Shown here: one piece after another, positions 1 to 11,100 of the stretch
Position numbering within the stretch: the first letter of the stretch is position 1
Layout: the number at the start of each line of letters is the position of its first letter
Assembly: GCF_003853415.1 (NCBI RefSeq)
Contig: NZ_QTPP01000009.1
Location: 165,150-229,149 of the forward strand
Direction of reading: 5' to 3'
Source of the DNA: Burkholderia sp. Bp9142
GTDB lineage: Bacteria; Pseudomonadota; Gammaproteobacteria; Burkholderiales; Burkholderiaceae
DNA: 64,000 bases
Program-made: the position numbers and the translations under genes
Notes under the pieces: model-generated
What the model saw: only the letters and a program-made list of their open reading frames with translations
What the model was told of the DNA's origin: nothing
Database searches by the model: none

Positions 1-136
1 ACGCGAAGATGGCCGGAAAATAAAACCTCGAGCGGCGGACGGTAGAGAACAACCCGGCCACTGCGACGGCCAGACAGACGGTCGCGAGTGCGCCGAACAG
101 GTCGCTATCCGCGATTACCGAAAAGAACGCGCGCAT
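1..136 (-). CDS. Hypothetical membrane protein, N-terminal fragment
   Basis: The reading frame opens with an ATG at 136 and runs off the left edge of the window without a stop, giving about 45 residues. They include one clear hydrophobic segment, roughly residues 13-31 (FGALATVCLAVAVAGLF), followed by a basic stretch (VRRSR), as expected for a signal anchor or first membrane helix. It starts 13 bases after the stop of the small CEDF-motif gene upstream on the same strand, so the two are probably co-transcribed with the PAAR gene. The ribosome site is weak (GGGG). Family not recognised; a T6SS-associated membrane or immunity protein is possible from position alone. Confidence 0.5.
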   Translation of the reverse strand, partial: MRAFFSVIADSDLFGALATVCLAVAVAGLFSTVRRSRFYFPAIFA

Positions 137-149
137 GTTTGCCCCGGCA

Positions 150-545
150 TTACTGATTGAATGCGGCGAAATTCCAGCGATACAGCTGGAATTGCTTTAG
201 AAAGTCCTTCACTTCGGCACCGGTCGTCAACTTGATCGGCAACCCGCGCAGGGCGGCGAACTGTACAAGCAACCGTAACGCGAAGTCCTCGCATGTAAAT
301 CGGTTCGTGCGCGTGCTGCCGTTGCGGTCCCAGTACGTTTCCGTCTGCAGTTGTCTTGCCAGTTGCGGAACCGCCATCTGGTATTCGGCGACGTCGGTGT
401 CGGTCCATGTGCGGACCGTTTTCCAGAATGTCTTGAATCGGACGGTGACAGGCTGCGGCGACACATCGTCTGTCGGCGTGGTCTTGCGTGCCGCGATTCG
501 TATGTATCGATTGCCTTCGGGAGAAACGTGGACGCGTTCGGGCAT
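150..545 (-). CDS. Small hypothetical protein with CEDF motif, T6SS-associated (possibly truncated)
   Basis: A 131-residue protein whose central part carries the motif TCEDFALRLLVQFAA followed by GLPIKLTTG. This resembles the catalytic-Cys region of peptidase/amidase-like proteins that often follow PAAR genes in Burkholderia. In those relatives, as I recall them, another hundred or so residues carrying the catalytic His follow; here the frame ends about 30 residues after the motif, so the enzyme may be truncated. It starts two bases after the PAAR gene stop, which implies translational coupling. Family assignment is inference; only the motif and the gene order are seen. Confidence 0.6.
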   Translation of the reverse strand: MPERVHVSPEGNRYIRIAARKTTPTDDVSPQPVTVRFKTFWKTVRTWTDTDVAEYQMAVPQLARQLQTETYWDRNGSTRTNRFTCEDFALRLLVQFAALRGLPIKLTTGAEVKDFLKQFQLYRWNFAAFNQ

Positions 546-547
546 GG

Positions 548-1117
548 TTATTCCGCGAGATAGATCGTGATGTTTTCGGCACGTGAAGTGGACGCGAGCA
601 GGTGCGTTTGCCCATGCGCGTCCGTTCGTCCGTATTCAAACGGTCCGGTGTCTCGCTGCAGTGCATAAGCGACGTCGCTCAGAGGGGCACCCGTGGCGCC
701 CCGAAGAATGTAGCGATCGTTATAGGCCAGCTGAGTCGTTGCCGTGGCCGCATCTGTCGTGACGAGCACGGACTCCATGCCGATGTCGCAATTCGACGCT
801 TCTATTTTCCATTGGCGACCATATCGGGCAATGATGCGAGGAGGGCGCTCACAGCAACATCGGACCCAATCGTTGCTCAAGGCCTGAACTCTTCCCGCGG
901 AAGTGAAGTCGTGGAGTCGCATTTTGCTGGGCGCGCCAGGCGCGGCTTCAATTGTTCCGGTGCTCTCGCAAGTGCTGCACCACGCGCGTTGCCCGACGAA
1001 CGTGATTCTGCGGCGTTTGCCGTCGTCACCCACGATCGTTCCACACTCACCGCCGTCGACTACGTAGCCGCCGCTGTCCAGCGGATCGTCTTCAACTACC
1101 GCGTAAAAAATAGTCAT
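548..1117 (-). CDS. PAAR-domain protein (T6SS spike tip)
   Basis: A 189-residue protein. The first 95 or so residues fit a PAAR-like domain, the cone that sharpens the VgrG spike of type VI secretion and carries effectors. It is rich in Cys (CGTI, CSTCES, CCCERPP), compatible with the zinc site of PAAR proteins. The C-terminal part (from about residue 130) has the short beta-rich tail with a GRTDAHGQT turn often seen in Burkholderia PAAR proteins. I chose the ATG at 1117 because the family begins right at MTIFYAVVEDD; an upstream in-frame start would add 38 unrelated residues. The next two genes on the same strand are probably cargo and/or immunity. Confidence 0.72.
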   Translation of the reverse strand: MTIFYAVVEDDPLDSGGYVVDGGECGTIVGDDGKRRRITFVGQRAWCSTCESTGTIEAAPGAPSKMRLHDFTSAGRVQALSNDWVRCCCERPPRIIARYGRQWKIEASNCDIGMESVLVTTDAATATTQLAYNDRYILRGATGAPLSDVAYALQRDTGPFEYGRTDAHGQTHLLASTSRAENITIYLAE

Positions 1118-1284
1118 GCCAGTCCACTCGTTTCCGTTGTCGCGTGGAACGTAGCACCGCACGGTCGATCGTGAAAGCGAAGTGTAAAGAACTGTGTCGT
1201 GACAGATCGCGTGTTTTCGCATCACCGTCATGCAGCGACGAGGGTCTTTTCAATGGCCTCTCGTGGCTCAGGCGATGGCTGGAT

Positions 1285-1908
1285 TCAGTGCGGCAGCCGC
1301 ACGTCGAACTTGAACGTCGCGAGCCGCGCGACGAGGATGAAGCCGGTCGCGAGCAGCACGCTGTACACCGAGTCGAACTGCAGCCATGCGAGCAGCAGGT
1401 AGAACCAGCAGCCGACGAACGCGCAGGTCGCGTACGGCCGCGAATCGCGCAGGATCAGCGGGATGTCGTTGCACAGCACGTCGCGGATGATGCCGCCGAC
1501 CACGCCGGTGATCACGCCCATCATCACCGCGATGAAGCGCGGCATCTCGGCATCGAGCGCGATCGCGGTGCCCGAGATGCTGAAGATGCCGAGCCCGATC
1601 GCATCGGCCACCAGCAGCAGCCGCTCGGCCGACAGCCGCGACAGCATCCGCAGCACGAACGGCGCGAACAGCGCGAGCACGAAGATCGCGATCACGTAGT
1701 CGTCGTGCACGACCCAGTAGAACGGCCGGCGCTCGAGCAGGATGTCGCGCAGCGTGCCGCCGCCGAACGCGGTGGCGAGCGCCACGACGAACGTGCCGAC
1801 CGAATCGAGGCGGTTCTTGCGCGCCTCGATGAAGCCCGAGATCGCAAAGGCCAGCGTGGCGATCGCTTCCAGTATCGCGATCGCGAGCGTCAGCCTAGGA
1901 TGCGGCAC
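1285..1908 (-). CDS. Trimeric intracellular cation (TRIC) channel family protein
   Basis: A 207-residue integral membrane protein made of two similar halves, each with a glycine-rich stretch (ATAFGGGTLRD and GVVGGIIRDV). This is the hallmark of the UPF0126/TRIC family, which forms trimeric potassium-permeable pores in the inner membrane (YicG-like in E. coli). About seven hydrophobic segments are visible and the length is normal. Its start overlaps the last 14 bases of the Smr-domain gene, so the two form an operon. The physiological role is not shown by the context. Confidence 0.85.
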   Translation of the reverse strand: MPHPRLTLAIAILEAIATLAFAISGFIEARKNRLDSVGTFVVALATAFGGGTLRDILLERRPFYWVVHDDYVIAIFVLALFAPFVLRMLSRLSAERLLLVADAIGLGIFSISGTAIALDAEMPRFIAVMMGVITGVVGGIIRDVLCNDIPLILRDSRPYATCAFVGCWFYLLLAWLQFDSVYSVLLATGFILVARLATFKFDVRLPH

Positions 1909-2674
1909 GCGGCCCCCGGTCGCCGGGTGCCGCGACCGGCTGCAGCAGCACCAGCACCGCGCCCGCGCCGCCGTCGTGGCCGCGCGCCTCGCAGAACGCG
2001 ATCACTTCTTCCTTCTGCACGAGCCACGCGCGCACCTTGCCTTTCAGCACGGGCTCCTTGCCGATCGAGCCGAGTCCCTTGCCGTGGATCACGCGCAGGC
2101 AGCGCAGCCCCTTCTTGCCGGCTTCGCGGATGAACTCGGCGAGCGCATCGCGCGCCTCGTCGCGCCGCATCCCGTGCAGGTCGATCTGCGCCTGCACGAT
2201 CCACGCGCCGCTGCGCAGCTTGCGCACGACGTCGCGGCTGATGCCGGGGCGGTGGTAGTACAGCGAGTCGTCGCTGTCGAGCAGCGTTTCGGGATCGAAT
2301 TCGTCGGACAGCGTCGCGTTCAGCACGGCTTCCTCGTCGCGCTGCGTCTGCTTCGGCACCGGGTCGGGCGGCGTGCGGCCGGCCGCCGCGCGCGGCGGTG
2401 CATTGAGCGGCTGGATCGCGCCGATCTCGTTGCGGAACAGGTTCGCGTCGGCTTCCGCCTTGCGCTCGGCCTTGGCCGTTTCGATGCGCTCGCGTTCGCG
2501 GCGATCGGCTTCGCCTTGCAGCGACTTGCGCAACGCGCCGAGGCCCGCGAGCCCCTGGCCGCGCAACACGGCGGGATCGGGGGCGGGCGCCGGCGCGGCG
2601 GGCGCCGGGTTCGCGGGACGGGCGGCGATCTGCCGCTTCGCGGGATCGCTCGGATGGGGCTGGTTCTTCGCCAT
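1895..2674 (-). CDS. Smr-domain protein (MutS2 C-terminal type)
   Basis: A 259-residue protein. The N-terminal two thirds are low-complexity, Pro/Ala-rich and charged. The C-terminal third is a small MutS-related (Smr) domain with the two diagnostic motifs, DLHGMR at about residues 165-170 and HGKGLGS near residue 197. Stand-alone Smr proteins act as nucleases on nicked or branched DNA, or in ribosome rescue by mRNA cleavage (SmrB); the sequence does not say which. The start at 2674 leaves a short leader after the trxB terminator. The 3' end overlaps the TRIC gene. Confidence 0.85.
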   Translation of the reverse strand: MAKNQPHPSDPAKRQIAARPANPAPAAPAPAPDPAVLRGQGLAGLGALRKSLQGEADRRERERIETAKAERKAEADANLFRNEIGAIQPLNAPPRAAAGRTPPDPVPKQTQRDEEAVLNATLSDEFDPETLLDSDDSLYYHRPGISRDVVRKLRSGAWIVQAQIDLHGMRRDEARDALAEFIREAGKKGLRCLRVIHGKGLGSIGKEPVLKGKVRAWLVQKEEVIAFCEARGHDGGAGAVLVLLQPVAAPGDRGPRAAS

Positions 2675-2713
2675 GATTCGGTAACCGGGCAGGCGCGTTC
2701 GGACGCGCGGGCA

Positions 2714-2744
2714 CAAAAAAAGCCGCTGCGCGGCGGCAGCGGCT
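2714..2744 (-). terminator. Intrinsic terminator of trxB
   Basis: On the minus strand the arms GCCGCTGC and GCAGCGGC (2742-2735 and 2728-2721) form a perfect 8-bp GC stem followed by seven T residues (plus-strand A run 2714-2720). It lies 67 bases after the trxB stop and just before the Smr-gene start, separating the two transcription units. Confidence 0.85.
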
Positions 2745-2810
2745 TTCCGGTCAAGCCCGCTTCGCGGCAGCGGACGCCATTGTAGCGCCCGGCGCGCGAA
2801 GGCTTGACGC

Positions 2811-3860
<1,050 letters not shown>

Positions 3861-3870
3861 TCAGACGCGC

Positions 3871-3876
3871 ATTATA
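3871..3876 (-). promoter_or_regulatory. Candidate -10 box of trxB
   Basis: The minus strand reads TATAAT, a perfect sigma-70 -10 box, about 100 bases upstream of the trxB start. The -35 region (around 3894-3899) matches poorly. Confidence 0.4.
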
Positions 3877-4102
3877 AAGGCCCCGTTGCTGCGCTGCCGA
3901 ACGAGAGTTTCAATCGTGGCGATAGCGTTCCCCGGTGGCCGGCCCGCGGCGGCGGGGCGGGCAGGGCGGGCGAGGCACGGCGGCCGCCGCCCGTGGCGGC
4001 GCATTGCCGCAGCCGGGCGCCGCGCGCCTGTCGGCGATACGCGTCGCATGTGCGGTGTGCGCGCCAGGCACCCCGGCCCTGTTATGTAACCGTCATTTAC
4101 AC

Positions 4103-4129
4103 TTGACGCCCCGGTGCAGCGTTTACAAT
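4103..4129 (+). promoter_or_regulatory. Candidate promoter of ftsK
   Basis: TTGACG (4103-4108) and TACAAT (4124-4129) resemble sigma-70 -35 and -10 boxes. The spacer is only 15 bases, shorter than ideal. It lies 53 bases before the ftsK start. Confidence 0.42.
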
Positions 4130-4182
4130 AAGCGCGATCGAACGACAGGCGGGCGCGCGGCCCGTCCTCTTTATACGGATTC

Positions 4183-6492
4183 ATGGCAAAAGCTCCTTAT
4201 TCCGCCCAGGCACAGGCGTTGCCGCACCGGATGTCGAAGCTCCTCACGGAGATCCGCTGGATTCTCCAGGTCGCGCTCTGCGCTTTTCTGGTGATGGCCC
4301 TGTTGAGCTACAGCCGGCGCGATCCGAGCTGGACGCACGCCGCGCAGGTGGACCACATCTCGAACTGGGCCGGCCGCGTCGGCGCGTGGACGGCCGACAT
4401 CATCTTGCTGCTGTTCGGCCTGTCGGCCTACTGGCTGATCGTGCCGCTCGGGCGGCGCATCGCGGTCAACTACCGGCGCATCACGCGTCACGAGGCGGCC
4501 GTCGACGAACCCGAGCGGCCGATCGGCTGGCTCACCGAGATCCTCGCGTTCGTGCTCGTCGTGCTCGCGTGCGACGGCATCGAGGCGCTGCGGATGTGGT
4601 CGCTGAAGGTGCAGTTGCCGCGTGCGCCGGGCGGTGTGATCGGCGAGGCCGTGGCGGGTGCGATGTCGCACGCGTTCGGCTTCACGGGCGGCACGCTGCT
4701 GCTCCTGATCGCACTCGCGATCGGCCTGTCGCTGTACTTCCGCTTCTCGTGGCTGTCGGTCGCCGAGCGCGTCGGCGGCGCGATCCTGTCCGCCGTCAAC
4801 GTCGCGAAGCTGCGCCGCGAGGCCGAGCGCGACCGCAGGCTCGGCGAGGCCGCGGCCGTGCGCCGCGAAGGCAAGGTCGAGGAGGAGCGCGTGCGCATCG
4901 AGGATCACGAGCCCGTGACGATCGTGCCGCCGGTCGTCACGCCGGCGAAGTCCGAGCGCGTCGAGCGCGAGCGCCAGGTGCCGCTCTTCACCGACCTGCC
5001 GGGCGATTCGACGCTGCCGCCGGTGTCGTTGCTCGATCCCGCGCCGAAGACGCAGGAAGCGATTTCCGCCGATACGCTCGAATTCACGTCGCGCCTGATC
5101 GAGAAGAAGCTGAAGGACTTCGGCGTCGAGGCGAGCGTTGTCGCCGCGTATCCGGGCCCGGTCGTCACGCGCTACGAGATCGAGCCGGCCACCGGCGTGA
5201 AGGGCAGCCAGATCGTCAACCTCGCGAAGGATCTCGCGCGTTCGCTGTCGCTCGTGTCGATCCGCGTGGTCGAGACGATCCCCGGCAAGAACTACATGGC
5301 GCTCGAGCTGCCGAACCAGCGCCGCCAGACGGTGCACCTGTCCGAGATCATCGGCTCGGAGGTCTATGCGGCGGCGTCGTCGGCGCTGACCCTGAGCCTC
5401 GGCAAGGACATCGGCGGCAAGCCGGTGTGCGCGGATCTCGCGAAGATGCCGCACCTGCTGGTCGCCGGCACGACCGGTTCGGGCAAGTCGGTCGGGATCA
5501 ACGCGATGATCCTGTCGCTGCTGTACAAGGCGACCGCCGAGCAGGTGCGCCTGATCCTGATCGATCCGAAGATGCTCGAAATGAGCGTCTACGAAGGCAT
5601 TCCGCACCTGCTGTGCCCGGTCGTCACCGACATGCGCCAGGCCGGCCATGCGCTGAACTGGACGGTCGCGGAGATGGAGCGCCGCTACAAGCTGATGAGC
5701 AAGCTCGGCGTGCGCAACCTCGCCGGCTACAACAACAAGATCGACGACGCGGCGAAACGCGAGGAAAAGATTCCGAATCCGTTCAGCCTGACGCCGGACG
5801 ATCCCGAACCGCTCGGCCGCCTGCCGAACATCGTCGTCGTGATCGACGAACTGGCCGACCTGATGATGGTCGTCGGCAAGAAGGTCGAGGAGCTGATCGC
5901 GCGGATCGCGCAGAAGGCGCGTGCGGCCGGCATCCACCTGATCCTCGCGACGCAGCGCCCGTCCGTCGACGTGATCACCGGCCTGATCAAGGCGAACGTG
6001 CCGACGCGGATCGCGTTCCAGGTGTCGTCGAAGATCGACTCGCGCACGATTCTCGACCAGATGGGCGCCGAATCGCTGCTCGGGATGGGCGACATGCTGT
6101 ACCTGCCGCCGGGCACCGGGCTGCCCGTGCGCGTGCACGGCGCGTTCGTCGCCGACGACGAAGTGCATCGCGTCGTCGAGAAGCTCAAGGAGCACGGCGA
6201 GCCGAACTACGTCGAAGGGCTGCTCGAGGGCGGCACCGCCGACGGCGACGAGGGTTCGGCCGGTGCGGGAACCGGCGAAGGCGGCGGCGAGTCTGATCCG
6301 CTGTATGACCAGGCAGTCGAGATCGTCATCAAGAATCGCCGCGCATCGATTTCGCTCGTGCAGCGCCATCTGCGGATCGGCTATAACCGCGCGGCGCGGC
6401 TGCTCGAACAGATGGAACAGTCGGGGCTCGTGTCGGCGATGTCGTCGAGCGGCAACCGCGAAATTCTTGTGCCGGCGCGCGACGCGGAATGA
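4183..6492 (+). CDS. ftsK: DNA translocase FtsK
   Basis: A 769-residue division-septum ATPase that pumps chromosome ends towards the dif site and activates XerCD. Four membrane helices (about residues 25-43, 70-90, 115-133, 168-186) anchor it. A charged linker (about 205-290) is much shorter than in E. coli FtsK, as in many relatives. The motor carries Walker A GTTGSGKS (429-436) and Walker B VVVIDEL (550-556). The C-terminal winged-helix gamma domain (about 700-769, with [21 protein letters not shown]) reads KOPS sites. Followed closely by lolA, a conserved pairing. Confidence 0.97.
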   Translation: MAKAPYSAQAQALPHRMSKLLTEIRWILQVALCAFLVMALLSYSRRDPSWTHAAQVDHISNWAGRVGAWTADIILLLFGLSAYWLIVPLGRRIAVNYRRITRHEAAVDEPERPIGWLTEILAFVLVVLACDGIEALRMWSLKVQLPRAPGGVIGEAVAGAMSHAFGFTGGTLLLLIALAIGLSLYFRFSWLSVAERVGGAILSAVNVAKLRREAERDRRLGEAAAVRREGKVEEERVRIEDHEPVTIVPPVVTPAKSERVERERQVPLFTDLPGDSTLPPVSLLDPAPKTQEAISADTLEFTSRLIEKKLKDFGVEASVVAAYPGPVVTRYEIEPATGVKGSQIVNLAKDLARSLSLVSIRVVETIPGKNYMALELPNQRRQTVHLSEIIGSEVYAAASSALTLSLGKDIGGKPVCADLAKMPHLLVAGTTGSGKSVGINAMILSLLYKATAEQVRLILIDPKMLEMSVYEGIPHLLCPVVTDMRQAGHALNWTVAEMERRYKLMSKLGVRNLAGYNNKIDDAAKREEKIPNPFSLTPDDPEPLGRLPNIVVVIDELADLMMVVGKKVEELIARIAQKARAAGIHLILATQRPSVDVITGLIKANVPTRIAFQVSSKIDSRTILDQMGAESLLGMGDMLYLPPGTGLPVRVHGAFVADDEVHRVVEKLKEHGEPNYVEGLLEGGTADGDEGSAGAGTGEGGGESDPLYDQAVEIVIKNRRASISLVQRHLRIGYNRAARLLEQMEQSGLVSAMSSSGNREILVPARDAE

Positions 6493-6538
6493 GTCCGCGG
6501 CGCCCGCGGCGCCGGCCACCCAGGGAGAAAACCGCATC

Positions 6539-7228
6539 ATGCAGCAACTTTCGTTCGTTCCTTCCCTTCGTTCGACGCGGCGCTGGCTCGGCGCGGCGTT
6601 CGCCGGCGCATCGCTGATGCTCGCGGCGACGCACGCGTTCGCGGGCGGCACCGAACAACTGAAGGCCTTCGTGTCGCAGGTGCGTTCGGCGAAAGGCGAC
6701 TTCACGCAGCAGATCGTCAAGGCCCCGGCCAAGGGCGCGAGCGCTGCGCAGGCCGCGCCGAAGCCGAACGACAATTCGAGCGGCACGTTCGTGTTCTCGC
6801 GTCCGGGCAAGTTCATCTGGACGTACCAGAAACCGTACCAGCAGGTGCTGCAGGCCGACGGCGACAAGCTCTACGTGTACGACCGCGACCTGAACCAGGT
6901 CACCGAGCGCAAGCTGAACGGCGCGCTGGGCGCGAGCCCGGCCGCGATCCTGTTCGGCAGCAACGATCTCGACAAGAACTACACGCTGCGCGATGCCGGC
7001 GAGAAGGGCGGCATCGAGTGGCTCGAGATGCTGCCGAAGGCGCAGGACACGCAATTCCAGCGGATCGGCATCGGCTTCCGCAATGGCACGCTCGCCGCGA
7101 TGGAGCTGCACGACGTGTTCGGCAACGTCACGCTGCTCACGTTCACGAACATCCAGACGAACCCGCCGCTGAAGGGCGATACGTTCAAGTTCGTCGTGCC
7201 GAAGGGCGCGGACGTGATCAACGGCTGA
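6539..7228 (+). CDS. lolA: Outer-membrane lipoprotein carrier protein LolA
   Basis: A 229-residue periplasmic chaperone that takes lipoproteins from LolCDE and hands them to LolB at the outer membrane. A signal peptide is clear (basic RSTRRW, hydrophobic [18 protein letters not shown], cleavage near AFA-GG). The mature part has the LolA fold signatures [14 protein letters not shown] and [12 protein letters not shown]. It starts 46 bases after ftsK behind a GGGAGAAA ribosome site and is probably in the same operon. A perfect intrinsic terminator follows. Confidence 0.95.
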   Translation: MQQLSFVPSLRSTRRWLGAAFAGASLMLAATHAFAGGTEQLKAFVSQVRSAKGDFTQQIVKAPAKGASAAQAAPKPNDNSSGTFVFSRPGKFIWTYQKPYQQVLQADGDKLYVYDRDLNQVTERKLNGALGASPAAILFGSNDLDKNYTLRDAGEKGGIEWLEMLPKAQDTQFQRIGIGFRNGTLAAMELHDVFGNVTLLTFTNIQTNPPLKGDTFKFVVPKGADVING

Positions 7229-7248
7229 CCGGCGCCGCACCGTTTTCC

Positions 7249-7287
7249 CGACACGGGCCTGCCGGCGACGGCAGGCCCGTGTCGTTT
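7249..7287 (+). terminator. Intrinsic terminator of ftsK-lolA
   Basis: A perfect 15-bp inverted repeat (7249-7263 with 7270-7284, six-base loop) followed by TTT, 20 bases after the lolA stop. Confidence 0.8.
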
Positions 7288-7387
7288 CCGGGCGGGCACC
7301 GGGCGCGGCGGCGCAGTCGTGCGGCTGTCATAATGTCGGGTCCGGCGGCCGGTTCGGCCGCCATTGTTTGATCGGGAGCGAGGGTTC

Positions 7388-8698
7388 ATGTCCGACCTGT
7401 TTCAAGTCGAGCCGCGCCGGCCGCTCGCCGAGGCGCTGCGGCCGAAGACGCTCGCCGAGGTGATCGGCCAGACGCACCTGCTGGGCGAAGGCAAGCCGCT
7501 GCGGCTCGCGTTCGAATCCGGCAAGCCGCATTCGATGATCCTGTGGGGGCCGCCCGGCGTCGGCAAGACGACGCTCGCGCGCCTCACCGCGCTCGCGTTC
7601 GACTGCGAGTTCATCGCGCTGTCCGCGGTGCTCGGCGGCGTGAAGGACATCCGCGAGTCGATGGAGCAGGCGAAGGACACGCTGAACCGCACCGGCCGCC
7701 ACACGATCCTGTTCGTCGACGAAATCCACCGCTTCAACAAGGGGCAGCAGGATGCGCTGCTGCCGTTCGTCGAGTCGGGGCTCGTGACCTTCATCGGCGC
7801 GACGACCGAGAACCCGAGCTTCGAAGTCAATTCGGCGCTGCTGTCGCGGGCGCAGGTGTACGTGCTGCAGTCGCTGAACGACGACGAGATGCGTCAGCTG
7901 CTCAAGCGCGCGCAGGAAATCGCGCTCGACGGCCTCGCGTTCGACGACAAGGCGATCGATACGCTCATCGGTTACGCGGACGGCGACGCGCGGCGCTTCC
8001 TGAACCTGCTCGAGCAGGCGCAGACGGCCGCCTCGTCCGCCCGGGTCACGACCATCGATGCCGATTTCGTCAGCAGCGCGATGACGCTGAACGCGCGGCG
8101 CTTCGACAAGGGCGGCGACAATTTCTACGACCAGATCTCGGCGCTGCACAAGTCGGTGCGCGGTTCGAGCCCGGACGGCGCGCTGTACTGGTTCTGCCGG
8201 ATGATCGACGGCGGCGCGGACCCGAAATATCTCGCGCGGCGGATCGTGCGGATGGCGTGGGAAGACATCGGTCTCGCCGATCCACGTGCGCTGCAGGTCG
8301 CGAACGACGCGGCCGAGACCTACGAGCGGCTCGGCTCGCCCGAAGGCGAGCTGGCGCTCGGGCAGGCGGTGATCTATCTCGCGTGCGCGGCGAAGAGCAA
8401 CGCGGGCTACAACGCGTTCAACCAGGCAATGGCGTTCGTGAAGCAGGACAAGTCGCGCGAGGTGCCCGTGCATCTGCGCAATGCGCCGACCAAGCTGATG
8501 AAGGAACTCGGCTACGGTCATGCGTATCGCTACGCGCACGACGAGCCGAACGCCTATGCAGCCGGCGAGACCTACCTGCCGGAGGGGATGCGTGAGCCGC
8601 GCTGGTACAAGCCGGTGCCGCGCGGGCTCGAATCGAAGATCGCCGACAAGCTCGCGTGGCTGCGCGAACTCGACCGCGAGGCCGGCAAGAAGGACTGA
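7388..8698 (+). CDS. rarA: Replication-associated recombination protein A (RarA/MgsA)
   Basis: A 436-residue AAA+ ATPase related to clamp loaders, acting at stalled replication forks and single-strand gaps. Walker A GPPGVGKTT (about residues 54-62) and the Walker B region FVDEIHRFNK are intact, followed by the sensor ATTENPSFE and the tetramerisation region with the family-specific YLACAAKSNAGYNAFN. Start at the ATG behind a GGGAGCGAGGG ribosome site. It has its own position between the lolA terminator and the convergent DUF2164 gene. Confidence 0.95.
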   Translation: MSDLFQVEPRRPLAEALRPKTLAEVIGQTHLLGEGKPLRLAFESGKPHSMILWGPPGVGKTTLARLTALAFDCEFIALSAVLGGVKDIRESMEQAKDTLNRTGRHTILFVDEIHRFNKGQQDALLPFVESGLVTFIGATTENPSFEVNSALLSRAQVYVLQSLNDDEMRQLLKRAQEIALDGLAFDDKAIDTLIGYADGDARRFLNLLEQAQTAASSARVTTIDADFVSSAMTLNARRFDKGGDNFYDQISALHKSVRGSSPDGALYWFCRMIDGGADPKYLARRIVRMAWEDIGLADPRALQVANDAAETYERLGSPEGELALGQAVIYLACAAKSNAGYNAFNQAMAFVKQDKSREVPVHLRNAPTKLMKELGYGHAYRYAHDEPNAYAAGETYLPEGMREPRWYKPVPRGLESKIADKLAWLRELDREAGKKD

Positions 8699-8740
8699 CC
8701 GGCCAAGCGCGGCCGGGTGGCCGGCGCCGTCTGGAGCGCG

Positions 8741-9007
8741 TCAGCGCCTGCGGCCCGGCTGCTTCTTCCAGTATTCGAACGGCTCCTCGTGGCATTCGAT
8801 GTCGAGTTCGGCGACCCGTGCGTGCAGGCGCTCCTGCGCATCGGCGATCGCGAGGTTGTAGATCGCCGGCGCGATTTCCTCGACGAAGAAGTGCAGCAGC
8901 GCGCCGGCCTGGATGTTGCCGATCGGCTCGTCCATGTTTTCTGTGAAATAGCGTTGCAGCGACGCGATCGCGCGGTCGCGGACATCCTTGTCCAGTTCGA
9001 TGGCCAT
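8741..9007 (-). CDS. DUF2164-family small protein
   Basis: An 88-residue soluble protein (MAIELDKDVRDRAIASLQRY at the start). The motif region EPIGNIQAGALLHFFVEEIAPAIYN is characteristic of DUF2164, a family of unknown function. The start at 9007 has a GAGGGAACC site just upstream and restores the family's usual length; longer in-frame versions only add Arg-rich sequence. It converges on rarA and diverges from serS. Confidence 0.82.
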   Translation of the reverse strand: MAIELDKDVRDRAIASLQRYFTENMDEPIGNIQAGALLHFFVEEIAPAIYNLAIADAQERLHARVAELDIECHEEPFEYWKKQPGRRR

Positions 9008-9030
9008 CGGGTTCCCTCGGGTGATGGTGA

Positions 9031-10560
<1,530 letters not shown>

Positions 10561-10613
10561 GATTGCTCCGCGATCGGTTTTCGAAGGCCTCGCAAAAAAT
10601 TTGAAAAAAGGGC

Positions 10614-10643
10614 TTGTGAGGTTCAAAGAGATCGTTCTATAAT
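10614..10643 (+). promoter_or_regulatory. Promoter of tRNA-Ser(CGA)
   Basis: TTGTGA (10614-10619), an 18-base spacer and a perfect TATAAT (10638-10643), 43 bases upstream of the tRNA, in a local AT-rich stretch. Confidence 0.75.
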
Positions 10644-10686
10644 CTTTTCTTTCCCGGACACGACCAACCGGGAAATGAAGCAGGAA

Positions 10687-10777
<91 letters not shown>

Positions 10778-10787
10778 AAATACGAAG

Positions 10788-10818
10788 CCCCGTGATCCGG
10801 AAGGATCACGGGGTTTTT
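10788..10818 (+). terminator. Intrinsic terminator of tRNA-Ser(CGA)
   Basis: A perfect 11-bp stem (CCCCGTGATCC / GGATCACGGGG) with a GGAA loop and a TTTTT tail, 11 bases after the tRNA CCA end. Confidence 0.9.
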
Positions 10819-11100
10819 CGTTTGGGTCGTGCTGTGGTGAACGTGGCAAGGCGGGGCTGCGTCGATGCCGATGCCCGATAGCACAGGCATGCGCTCCGTC
10901 CGGCATTTGCTTGCCGGCGCCCCGCTTCTGATCGTCGCCGGATCATCACTAACATCTCGCTCGCCCACGGGATTCACGCCGCCGCTTTCCCGCTTCAGCC
11001 TTCGTTTCGCGCGCCGTTTAACGGTGGGCGTCGACCTCACGCGTGACGTCGACGCGGCCGGCTGCGACGATCTCGCCGACCGGGAGCGCGCTGTCGTGCA
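10819..11100. other. Intergenic region tRNA-Ser / alkB
   Basis: About 280 bases between the tRNA terminator and the 3' end of the alkane hydroxylase gene. I see no convincing gene, promoter or terminator. Confidence 0.5.

Noticed and set aside
4171..6867. 898-codon open frame antisense to ftsK and lolA
   Set aside because: An antisense shadow in GC-rich DNA: Arg/Asp/His/Ala-rich composition, no domain, and opposite two well-identified genes.
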